From Chloroflexota bacterium (GTDB lineage: Bacteria; Chloroflexota; Dehalococcoidia; Lucifugimonadales; JADFKI01): 15,757 nt of DNA. Where the stretch lies: assembly GCA_009838595.1 (NCBI GenBank), contig VXRI01000036.1, positions 1-15,757 on the forward strand. Reading direction: 5' to 3'. A program made the position numbers and the translations under genes. Below the pieces are notes generated by a model. That model did no database searches, was not told the DNA's origin, and was given only the letters and a program-made list of their open reading frames with translations. Position 1 is the first letter of the stretch, and every line of letters begins with the position of its first letter. Positions 5,906 through 12,544 of this stretch are shown here, piece after piece.

Positions 5906-7927
5906 TTAACCGACCCGTCTTCTCTGGCTACGGAGGTAGTCCACCATCACATAGCGTCCGAGCTGGCTGGGGTCTGTGTAGAAGGCGCGGCCCTTGTTGA
6001 TGCGCGTCATCTTGTCGATGAAGTCCATCAGATAGTAGTTATGCTCTAGCATGAAGGTGTTGATAGTGATGTTCTCCTGTGTGCAGCGCTTGACCTCTTT
6101 TAGAGTCTCTTCGATGGTGCGCCAGCTCGGTGGGTAACTGAAATACGCGCGCCCGTGTTCCAAGTGCGCCGTCGGCTCGCCGTCCGTAATCATCAGTATC
6201 TGCTTGGTGGCGACCTTCTGGCGTGAGAGCGCCTGCCGCGCAAGCATCAGCGCGTGCTGCATATTCGTGCCGGAAACCCACGCGTTCCATGTTAGGTCTG
6301 CTAAGTCGTCCGTGGCGATGTCCATGCCGTAGTCGGAGAAGCCGATAATGTATAGGTAGTCGCGCGGATACTGGCTGTGGATGAGCCAGTACAGCGCGAG
6401 CGCGACCTTCTTCGCCGCCGCGAAACTGCCGAACATGCCCATCGAGCGGCTCTGGTCTATCAGCAGCGCGGTCGCAGTCTGCGTCATATGCTCGGTATGA
6501 TGAATCTCGAAGTCTTCCGGGCTGATGCGCAGCGGCGTACCGGGCCCATTCCGCAGCGTAGAGTTAAACAGCGTGCGGTGCAGGTCTATGTCGAAAGGGT
6601 CGCCGAACTCGTATGGCTTCGTCTCGCCGGTGCGCTCGCCGCCGTCGCCGCGTGAGTAGATTTCATGACGCCCCATGCGGTCCTTCTTCAGCTCGGAGAA
6701 GACTTCGCGGAGCGCCTGCTGCGCTAGCTTGCGGATACCGCGCGGCGTGAGCTCCAACCTGTCGCCTTCGCGCTTCAGATAGCCCGCCTCTTCGAGTTGC
6801 TGGATGAGGCGCTGCAACTGCTCCAACTGGCGGCGCGCGTCCTCGCCAATGATTTGCTCGACATTGTCCAAGTCGATGTCTTCGACATTGCCGTTGCGCA
6901 TGACCTGCTGCACTTGCTGTTCGAGCTGGTCCATATCGCGCAGTTCGCCCATCAGCTCCATCGCGGCGTCCAGCGTCATGCTTTCGTCGCCCATGAACGG
7001 GTATTCGCTCGCCATATCGTCGAACGGGAACATGTCGTACATCATCCCTGCGAGTTCGGCGATTTCGTCCATGAACTCTGGGTCAATCGCCGCGCCCAGC
7101 ATGGATTCCAGCTCGTTCCGCATCTGCGGCGACATGCTGTCCATGAGCGACTGCATCGCCGCCATTTGCTGCTGGAGCTGCTCGATAAGTTCGTCCAGGC
7201 TTGCCGGGCGGTTCGGGTCGAAGTACTCGCCGTACTGCTCCATAAAGCCCTCGAAGTCTGGGTCTTCGCCCATAGCGCGGTCGCGCAGCATCTGGTTGAG
7301 CGCCTGAATCATGTTCTTCAAGCCTTCCATGTCTTCAGGCGACATGTCTTGCAGTTGCTGCTTCATATCTTGGAAGAAGTTCTGCATCATCTGCTGCTTG
7401 AGCGAGTCCAGCAGTTCGTTGAACTTCTCGCGCGCTTCTTGGTCCATAAAGTCGTAGTCTTGCAGCTGCTGAATCTTGCCGCCGGGGCTGTCCGGCAGCG
7501 AATCGAGCGAGTCGGAGTTGCGCTGAGCTCGGTCTTGCAGCATTTGCATGGGCGCGTGCAGGTGTTCGGCGGCATCGCCCGCTTCCTGCAATTGGCGTTC
7601 CGCGTCTTGCAGACGGCGCTCGATGCCCTGCCGCTCGGTATCGATGACATCCTGCAATTTCTCCTTGATGTCGTCCATCACCGAGTCGAGGTTATAGCGT
7701 TCGAGCTGCTGCTGGCGTTGTTGTCGCAGCCGTTCGAGCAGGTCGCGCAGTCCGGGTGCGTGCTGCCCTTGCTCATCGTCAACGCCGCGCTGCAGCAAAC
7801 TGCGAAGCGCGCGATTAGGATCGCCGTGCTCCAAAATGTCGTCGGCGATGGAGTTCATAAGGTCGTCCGCGTCCATGCTGAAGACCTGCTGGCTGCCGTC
7901 CCAACGGTAATATCTGTAAGTGGTCAT
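5906..7927 (-). CDS. Coiled-coil and von Willebrand factor A (VWA) domain protein
   Basis: A 673-residue cytoplasmic protein with no signal or membrane segment. The N-terminus (YRYYRWDGSQ, then DADDLMNSIADDILEHGDPNRALRSLL broken by charged residues) is characteristic of a bacterial VWA family often encoded beside a MoxR- or Mg-chelatase-like AAA+ ATPase. Residues about 60-380 are helical, rich in Gln, Met, Asp and Glu, and probably coiled-coil. The VWA domain (about 480-665) keeps the full metal site: DQSRS (D491, S493, S495), T554 in SGTN and D582 in MITDGEPT. Such proteins are thought to act as metal-dependent adaptors for the ATPase in assembly or cofactor insertion. No ATPase gene lies within this window. 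The ATG at 7927 is preceded by GGAAGGA. Its product may work with the downstream membrane genes, but the 141 bp repeat-filled spacer argues against simple operon membership. Confidence 0.87.
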   Translation of the reverse strand: MTTYRYYRWDGSQQVFSMDADDLMNSIADDILEHGDPNRALRSLLQRGVDDEQGQHAPGLRDLLERLRQQRQQQLERYNLDSVMDDIKEKLQDVIDTERQGIERRLQDAERQLQEAGDAAEHLHAPMQMLQDRAQRNSDSLDSLPDSPGGKIQQLQDYDFMDQEAREKFNELLDSLKQQMMQNFFQDMKQQLQDMSPEDMEGLKNMIQALNQMLRDRAMGEDPDFEGFMEQYGEYFDPNRPASLDELIEQLQQQMAAMQSLMDSMSPQMRNELESMLGAAIDPEFMDEIAELAGMMYDMFPFDDMASEYPFMGDESMTLDAAMELMGELRDMDQLEQQVQQVMRNGNVEDIDLDNVEQIIGEDARRQLEQLQRLIQQLEEAGYLKREGDRLELTPRGIRKLAQQALREVFSELKKDRMGRHEIYSRGDGGERTGETKPYEFGDPFDIDLHRTLFNSTLRNGPGTPLRISPEDFEIHHTEHMTQTATALLIDQSRSMGMFGSFAAAKKVALALYWLIHSQYPRDYLYIIGFSDYGMDIATDDLADLTWNAWVSGTNMQHALMLARQALSRQKVATKQILMITDGEPTAHLEHGRAYFSYPPSWRTIEETLKEVKRCTQENITINTFMLEHNYYLMDFIDKMTRINKGRAFYTDPSQLGRYVMVDYLRSQRRRVG

Positions 7928-7997
7928 AGCGCATCCTTCCGCTATCCATATTATTGGAACTAACCTAACACAAATCGCAAAGCCGCGTTGAAAAAAC

Positions 7998-8066
7998 TAA
8001 CATAGATATACAGGATAAAGACGCGATCAACCTATCTTGCCTATCCTGCCTTGTCCATCGATGTTA
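7998..8066 (-). repeat. TAACATCGAT palindromic repeat, copy A (in the amidase 3' end)
   Basis: A 69 bp element whose two ends are imperfect inverted repeats: TAACATCGATGGACA from the minus strand and TAACATAGATATACA from the plus strand. Copy B at 14610-14676 has the same end pattern. Copy A overlaps the amidase gene: read on the minus strand, the repeat starts within the Leu codon before TSMDKAG, so it encodes the last seven residues and the TAG stop at 8041-8043. The central part differs between the copies more than the ends do. Confidence 0.6.
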
Positions 8067-9402
8067 GATTCACATCCAGCGCCTGCTCGCACCAGGCGGC
8101 TGTGGCTAACAGGCGCGCTTCGGCGAAGTGGGTGGCGACGAGCTGCACGCCCATCGGCATGCCGCCTTCGCTCAATCCGGACGGCAGCGTTATCTCCGGG
8201 AAGCCGCCGAGCGTCCATGTGGCTTGGAACTTTGGGTCGCCGGTGGTCTCGCGGCTTGGCGGCGCCGGCGTGGGCGTGGTAGGCATCAGCAGCGCGTCAT
8301 AGCCCCGCATGCCCGCGTGCACGGCGCGCGCGAACTCGCGCCGGAAATGCTTCGCCTTCAGGTATTCCAAGCCGGATGTGGCAAGACCACGCTTTACCAA
8401 CTCGCGCACATTCGTCGAGTAGTCGTCTGCGCGTGTGGCGAAGTTGTTTTCGTGTACCTGTGCGCCTTCGACATCCATCAGAGTGCGCTGTGCAGCAAGC
8501 GCGGCGTCGAAGTCCGTGTTCAGCGTAACCTCTTCGATATTCGCGCCGGCGTCGCGCAGCTTGTCTGCGGCGTCGAGCGTGTTCGCGCGCGTCTCGTCAT
8601 CGCACTGCTCCATAAAGAACTGCGGGACAATGCCCAAGCGCGGCGGCTTGATGTGCGACTGCGCCGCTTGCAGATAGTCTTGCGTAGGACGCTCGGACGA
8701 ATCCGGGTCGGCGATGTCGTGCCCGGCGAGCGCGTTCAGCATCAGCGCCGCGTCCGCCACGCTGCGGGTGATGGGCCCCATCGTGTCCAAAGACTCCGCG
8801 ACCGGATACACGCCATACCTACTGACGCGTCCGAATGTCGGCTTCAGCCCTACGACACCGTTGTACGATGCAGGGCGCACGATTGAGCCGCCCGTCTGCG
8901 AGCCGAGCGATGCGGGGAACATGCCGACAGCGGCGCCCACGGCAGAGCCGCTGCTGGAGCCACCGGGCGTGTGCGCCGTGTTCCACGGGCTGACGGTGGG
9001 CGATGGGTCGCCGCACGCGAACTCGGTCGTAACCGTTTTACCCATGATAATCGCGCCTGCTTGCCGTAGCAGCGCGACCGTGGTGGCGTCGTAATTCGGC
9101 ACGAAATCCGCGAATATCTTCGAACCGCTGGTCGTCAGCACGCCGCGCGTGAAATAGATGTCCTTGATACCCACCGGGACACCATGCAGCGCGCCGCGAA
9201 CGCCTTCCGCCGCGAGTTCTGCGTCTCGCTGCCGTGCCGATGCAAGGGCTGCTTCGCCGTCCAGCGTAACCCAGACCTTCAGAGTATCATCGAGCGCATC
9301 GCACCGCGCAAGCAGCGCCTCCATCAGCTCCACCGCAGACAGCTCGCCGCTGCGTACCAGCCGTGCCGCATCCACTGCCCCTAGTTCGTATAGTTGAGTC
9401 AT
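8041..9402 (-). CDS. Amidase of the amidase-signature family (GatA/AmiE-like)
   Basis: A 453-residue hydrolase of the amidase-signature fold, which cleaves C-N amide bonds by a Ser-cisSer-Lys triad. The motifs are intact: K80 in VPVGIKD, cis-Ser149 in GGSSSGS and nucleophile Ser173 in GSQTGGSI; the 24-residue spacing of the serines is that of FAAH and peptide amidase. GLKPTFGRVSRYGVYP and DTMGPITRSVAD follow, as in GatA. The length is usual for the family. No gatB or gatC is present, so a stand-alone amidase of unknown substrate is more likely than the tRNA amidotransferase subunit. The start is ATG at 9402 with AAAGGA upstream. The last residues and stop come from an interspersed repeat (7998-8066), so the natural C-terminus may have been replaced. 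It is divergent from the flavin-binding gene at 9526. Confidence 0.92.
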   Translation of the reverse strand: MTQLYELGAVDAARLVRSGELSAVELMEALLARCDALDDTLKVWVTLDGEAALASARQRDAELAAEGVRGALHGVPVGIKDIYFTRGVLTTSGSKIFADFVPNYDATTVALLRQAGAIIMGKTVTTEFACGDPSPTVSPWNTAHTPGGSSSGSAVGAAVGMFPASLGSQTGGSIVRPASYNGVVGLKPTFGRVSRYGVYPVAESLDTMGPITRSVADAALMLNALAGHDIADPDSSERPTQDYLQAAQSHIKPPRLGIVPQFFMEQCDDETRANTLDAADKLRDAGANIEEVTLNTDFDAALAAQRTLMDVEGAQVHENNFATRADDYSTNVRELVKRGLATSGLEYLKAKHFRREFARAVHAGMRGYDALLMPTTPTPAPPSRETTGDPKFQATWTLGGFPEITLPSGLSEGGMPMGVQLVATHFAEARLLATAAWCEQALDVNLTSMDKAG

Positions 9403-9525
9403 GGCAAAATCCTTTCGTCACGCGGCTCGAGCACGGTTGCATTCAAGACCTTTATCTGTATGTTTGTATGTTATACTTGCGCCGAATGATACTACCCTAC
9501 CCAATGCCACCCCATGGAGTATCTT

Positions 9526-9963
9526 ATGCCCCGCCTGACCAATGAGCAAATGAACGACTTCCTTACCGGCGGCGCGCACCTGATGAAGTTGGCGACGCTG
9601 ACAACCGAGGGTTGGCCCTATGTTACACCCGTCTGGTACGACTACGACGGCGAGGTGTTCCATGTGGCGGGCAGACGCACCGCGAACTGGGTGGCGCACA
9701 TCCGCGACGACGAGCGCGTATCCTTCTGCATAGATACCTGCGATGCTCCGTACATCCGCGTAGTCGTGGAGGGCACGGCGGAGATTGTAGATCCCGCGTG
9801 GATGGGCGATTGGAAGCACTGGGCGGTGCGCTATCGCGGCGAAGAAGAGGGCACGCAATACTACGAAGAGACCAAGCACATGCCCCGTGCCTACATCCGA
9901 ATCACGCCGCGCAAGATAACCACTTGGGCAGGACCGGGCTGGCATCCCCGATATCAGGAATAA
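9526..9963 (+). CDS. Pyridoxamine 5'-phosphate oxidase-like (flavin/F420 split-barrel) protein
   Basis: A 145-residue protein of the PNPOx-like split-barrel fold, a group that binds FMN, F420 or heme and reduces or oxidises small molecules. Visible hallmarks are an N-terminal helix ending in FLTGGAH, the strand pair MKLATLTTEGWPYVTPVWYDYDGEVFHV, the R-T-A-N-W turn, and VSFCIDTCDAP followed by VVVEGTAEIVD. The C-terminal part (YIRITPRKITTW) closes the barrel. An ATG at 9514 would add four residues (MEYL), but the GGAG at 9516-9519 sits six bases before the ATG at 9526 and makes that the better start. The cofactor cannot be told from the sequence. It is divergently placed from the amidase; a TATACT box at 9472-9477 in the 123 bp gap could be its -10. 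Confidence 0.85.
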   Translation: MPRLTNEQMNDFLTGGAHLMKLATLTTEGWPYVTPVWYDYDGEVFHVAGRRTANWVAHIRDDERVSFCIDTCDAPYIRVVVEGTAEIVDPAWMGDWKHWAVRYRGEEEGTQYYEETKHMPRAYIRITPRKITTWAGPGWHPRYQE

Positions 9964-10007
9964 CCTCAACAAGCATCAATTTGTAATACACTTCCCTTAT
10001 AAGATTT

Positions 10008-10022
10008 GGCATAATATATGCC
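10008..10022. promoter_or_regulatory. Palindrome GGCATA-ATA-TATGCC upstream of the paired membrane genes
   Basis: A perfect 6 bp inverted repeat with a 3 bp centre lies 48 bp before the ATG at 10071 in an AT-rich stretch. CATAAT within it could be a -10 hexamer, so this may be a promoter, an operator or both. No good -35 at normal spacing was found. Confidence 0.3.
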
Positions 10023-10070
10023 CTGAATATCATAAGCGTATTCCGCCAGTGGGATGAAGGGAGGCAAGCA

Positions 10071-10487
10071 ATGAATGCTCTGATACGGGTTGTGGGTGTT
10101 CTGTTGCTGCTTACCGCCGCGTTTGTGGCAATATACTTTGTGGTTGACCAGCTCGATATACTGCCATCGTTGTGGAACGCGCTGAACTATCCGATGGCGC
10201 TGGCGATACTGCTAGGCATAGCATTCACGCAAATTCGCAAGCGCAAACTTGAATCTGATGGATTGGACCGCATTCTTACCCGCCAGTATATCGAGACCAA
10301 TATCCTAGCTTACGGTTTCATCATCATCGCGCTGCTGTTCTTCTGGAACTGGTTCCACGAACTGACGGAAAGCGATGCGGAGGGCAGTACCCTGCGCTCC
10401 CTGACTTGGGTTGCCGTCGATGTCGCATTCCCTTTGCTCGCAGCTTCACTAGGCTCAAGACTGTTACGCGGGGACAGCGACAAATAG
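10071..10487 (+). CDS. Small four-helix membrane protein, first of two tandem paralogs
   Basis: A 138-residue hydrophobic protein with four predicted membrane helices (about 5-27, 36-54, 76-95 and 107-126). I recognise no named family. It shares clear similarity with the next gene: an N-terminal helix starting after I(R/K)R(V/I)VG, the segment L-N-x-x-M-A-L-A with a following IRKR, the motif LFFWNWF after helix 3, and LTW...D...PLL in helix 4. The basic IRKR/KRKL loop after helix 2 suggests a cytoplasmic face there. GGGAGG at 10060-10065 precedes the ATG. The second copy follows after 36 bp, so the two are very probably one operon. Function is unknown; the pattern fits a small integral membrane protein acting as a hetero- or homodimer, which is inference only. 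Confidence 0.75.
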   Translation: MNALIRVVGVLLLLTAAFVAIYFVVDQLDILPSLWNALNYPMALAILLGIAFTQIRKRKLESDGLDRILTRQYIETNILAYGFIIIALLFFWNWFHELTESDAEGSTLRSLTWVAVDVAFPLLAASLGSRLLRGDSDK

Positions 10488-10523
10488 GCACACGCTTTTG
10501 GTTGGGGAAAGGAGATTCAAGAT

Positions 10524-10964
10524 ATGGGCATCATCAAGCGGATTGTAGGCATAATCCTAGTCATCGTAGGGGTAGCGGTCGCAGCCCACACCATAGCCGA
10601 ACCGCTATATTTCGACAGCAGCCTGTCCGACAGCGGATACAACGAATCTATCTGGTCGATACTAAACCCGCTGATGGCGCTTGCATTGATACTCGGCGCT
10701 ATCTTCGCCTACATCCGCAAGCGCGATGTAGGGAGCGATGACAGTGAAGCGGTTACGCGCGAGTTCTTGACGGCGAATGTGATTTTCTACGGCATCCTGT
10801 TCGTGGGCATCTTATTCTTCTGGAACTGGTTCAATCTTCTCAGTCCCGCGTACAATGCCATAGGTCCTGATGCGGTATCGTTGACATGGATTATCATCGA
10901 CGCAGGGCTACCCCTTCTGACCGGCGCGCTAGGGATACACCTGCTGCTTGACGGTGTGGACTAG
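10524..10964 (+). CDS. Small four-helix membrane protein, second of two tandem paralogs
   Basis: A 146-residue paralog of the preceding product. Aligned stretches are IKRIVGIILVIVGVAVA, ILNPLMALALILGAIFAYIRKR, ANVIFYGILFVGILFFWNWF and LTWIIIDAGLPLLTGALG. Its first extracytoplasmic loop (PLYFDSSLSDSGYNESI) is longer than in the first copy, and it ends with a short acidic tail (DGVD). AAAGGAG at 10508-10514 lies nine bases before the ATG. The two proteins differ in loops far more than in helices, so the duplication is old. A stem-loop (10952-10976) spans the stop codon. No functional residues can be named. Confidence 0.75.
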   Translation: MGIIKRIVGIILVIVGVAVAAHTIAEPLYFDSSLSDSGYNESIWSILNPLMALALILGAIFAYIRKRDVGSDDSEAVTREFLTANVIFYGILFVGILFFWNWFNLLSPAYNAIGPDAVSLTWIIIDAGLPLLTGALGIHLLLDGVD

Positions 10965-10976
10965 TAATCCACACTG
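10952..10976 (+). terminator. Stem-loop spanning the stop codon of the second paralog
   Basis: CGGTGTGGA at 10952-10960 pairs with TCCACACTG at 10968-10976 (one G-T pair) around a 7 nt loop, CTAGTAA, that contains the TAG stop at 10962-10964. No T-tract follows, so any terminator role is uncertain; it could instead protect the mRNA 3' end. Confidence 0.35.
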
Positions 10977-11014
10977 CGCCGCCTGAAAACTGGCGAACCG
11001 GCGCCTGACCGCTA

Positions 11015-11161
11015 GGTTCTGTTGACATTTCACAGTTACATCCCGTCATCCCTGCGGAAGCAGGAACCAGCGCCTCCAAGCGGCGTTGTTAATGAGACAA
11101 AATGGCTACATTTGAGATTCTGGATTCCCGTTTTCACGGAAATGTCGCAAATGTTAGAGCC
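11015..11161 (+). mobile_element. MITE-like element, copy 2 (TA-flanked, 147 bp)
   Basis: A second copy of the element at 2717-2865, in the same orientation. It is bounded by TA at 11013-11014 and 11162-11163. The left end GGTTCTGTTGACATTT is closer to the consensus than in copy 1; the right end has lost three bases near its tip (ATGTTAGAGCC instead of ATGTCAACAGAGCC). The internal 13 bp stem of copy 1 is partly eroded here. On the minus strand its outermost base plus the flanking TA form the TAG stop of the dehydrogenase gene. Confidence 0.7.
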
Positions 11162-12138
11162 TAAAAAGTCAGCGACACCTTTAGCGCGCCATCCTCACGC
11201 GATTCGGCGAGATCGAACGCCTCTTGTACGCGCTCGACCGGGAACTGGTGCGTTACGAACGGCGCCATGTCGATTTCGCCATTCGTGATGTAATCCGCAG
11301 CGAGGCGGAACGCCGGCAAGCCAGGCTCGTCCTGTGCGCCGAATGTTGTGTACATATCAAGGCGCTTGCGAAAAAATGTGTCCCAGTCAAACGGGATGCG
11401 CTCCATCGTAGGCGGCAACCCGAACACGGCGACCGTGCCTAGTGGCTTGACTATTTGCAGCGTCTGGTTCAGCGTCTCGACGCTGCCGCACGCCTCTATG
11501 ACCACATCCGCACCTTTGCCGTCCGTCAGGTCTAGCACGGCGTCTGTCGCGCGGTTTCCCGTAACGTCTATCGCATGGTCAACGCCCATGCGTATGCCGT
11601 GTTCGCGCCGCGCTTCCACCGGCTCGACAGCGATAATCTTATGCGCGCCCAGCCGCCGCAGCATAAAGTCGTGGAACAGCCCTACTGAGCCTTGTCCTAG
11701 CACGGCGACCGTCTTGCCCAGCAGCGGCGGCAGCTTGCGCGCGCCGAACACCACCGTACCGAGTTGCTGCGCCATCAGCAGGTGCGCGGGCGGCACATCG
11801 GTCGGCAGTTTCAGCAAAAACTGCTCTTCGACCATTTGAAAGCCGGCGAACACCTTCGACTTCCAGATGTTCGGCGCGGTCAGCACGATGTCGCCCTCGT
11901 TCAGCGAGGTATCGCCCGGATCTACAACCTCGCCCACGCCTTCGTGCCCAGGGTAGCCCGGCGGCAGCGGGAACTCGTAGGCATTCCAGCCCATATAGAC
12001 GATGTGCAAGTCGCTGCCGCATATAGACCCCAGCATAGTCCGCACGAGCGCGTGCCCCGGCTCAAGCTCGGGAATTGGCACATCCTCGCAGCGCAGTTCC
12101 CGCAATCCTGTCGCAACCGCCGCCGGCATCATAGCCAT
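11161..12138 (-). CDS. Zinc-type medium-chain dehydrogenase/reductase (alcohol dehydrogenase-like)
   Basis: A 325-residue NAD(P)-dependent oxidoreductase of the MDR superfamily. The GroES-like half carries SICGSDLH (C40, D43, H45) and PGHEGVGEV (H65, E66), the usual catalytic zinc ligands. The cofactor half has the Rossmann motif VAVLGQGSVG followed by GAHKIIAVE, with an acidic residue after the second strand that favours NAD+. The four-Cys structural zinc loop is absent. At the position where sorbitol-type enzymes have a Glu zinc ligand (EPL), this protein has QQL (Q124-Q125), so the third ligand may differ. Its length is slightly short for the family (about 340-350). The ATG at 12138 has GGAAAGGA eight bases upstream. 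The stop is formed at the edge of a MITE. The substrate is unknown; a sugar- or polyol-type alcohol is plausible. Confidence 0.88.
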   Translation of the reverse strand: MAMMPAAVATGLRELRCEDVPIPELEPGHALVRTMLGSICGSDLHIVYMGWNAYEFPLPPGYPGHEGVGEVVDPGDTSLNEGDIVLTAPNIWKSKVFAGFQMVEEQFLLKLPTDVPPAHLLMAQQLGTVVFGARKLPPLLGKTVAVLGQGSVGLFHDFMLRRLGAHKIIAVEPVEARREHGIRMGVDHAIDVTGNRATDAVLDLTDGKGADVVIEACGSVETLNQTLQIVKPLGTVAVFGLPPTMERIPFDWDTFFRKRLDMYTTFGAQDEPGLPAFRLAADYITNGEIDMAPFVTHQFPVERVQEAFDLAESREDGALKVSLTF

Positions 12139-12198
12139 GTCTCAATTCCTTTCCGCATCGTCATAGCGTTAATTCGTGTGTCTGCTACAATTAAAGTG

Positions 12199-12208
12199 AT
12201 AGCGCTAT
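12199..12208. promoter_or_regulatory. 10 bp palindrome ATAGCGCTAT in the divergent intergenic region
   Basis: A perfect 10 bp palindrome sits between the dehydrogenase (-) and the hicB-like relic (+), just past a TACAAT at 12186-12191 that could be a -10 box. It could be an operator for either side. A palindrome this short may arise by chance. Confidence 0.25.
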
Positions 12209-12334
12209 ATGTTACTGCCAGAGATTTTGTACCGACGGAGTGGCGGTGTCAAGGAAACGGGCTGATAATCATCCTACGGATATGCGACAGCCTTGAAGAC
12301 AACCGAAACTTAGTGAATTCAAGGAGACATTGAC

Positions 12335-12544
12335 ATGACCGAGATGATTTTTGAAGTCACCGAAGACGAAATAGATGGAGGATACTCGGCAAGCGCGCTG
12401 GGCTACGGCATGCATACTGAAGGGCACTATGGAAGAGGTGCGCGCGAACATCAAAGAAGCGGTGGACTGCTACTTTGACGAAATCATGCACCGCCCGAAA
12501 CTAATCCACCCGCACTTCGGGCACGACGAAATTTGGAAGTATGA
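12335..12544 (+). pseudogene. HicB-like antitoxin family gene with two frameshifts
   Basis: Read in three joined frames this gives a typical short HicB-like protein. The first frame (12335-12424) gives MTEMIFEVTEDEIDGGYSA, continuing to LGYGMHTEG. The next (12426-12533) gives TMEEVRANIKEAVDCYF, then the DEIMHRPKLIHPHF part and DEI. The last gives LEV and a TGA at 12542-12544. The shifts lie near 12424 (net loss of two bases, where EGDTMEE would be expected) and near 12533 (one T missing). Without correction the first frame stops early at CTACTTTGA. The ATG at 12335 has a good AAGGAG at 12321-12326. Intact relatives pair with a HicA mRNA-cleaving toxin. Here the repaired stop would overlap the next ATG as ATGA, the place where hicA often starts, but the next gene is not hicA. 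Sequencing error remains possible. Confidence 0.65.

Noticed and set aside
6797..7963. 388-codon open frame on the plus strand opposite the VWA gene
   Set aside because: It is the antisense of a Gln/Glu/Asp-rich coding region, giving a Leu/His/Val-rich product with no recognisable domain. The VWA frame on the other strand has clear motifs and a ribosome site.
9514..9525. Upstream ATG for the split-barrel protein
   Set aside because: The GGAG that would serve the ATG at 9526 lies within this extension, and nothing resembling a ribosome site precedes 9514.
9418..9972. 184-codon minus-strand frame opposite the split-barrel gene
   Set aside because: The plus-strand frame shows family motifs and a Shine-Dalgarno; the antisense product has none.
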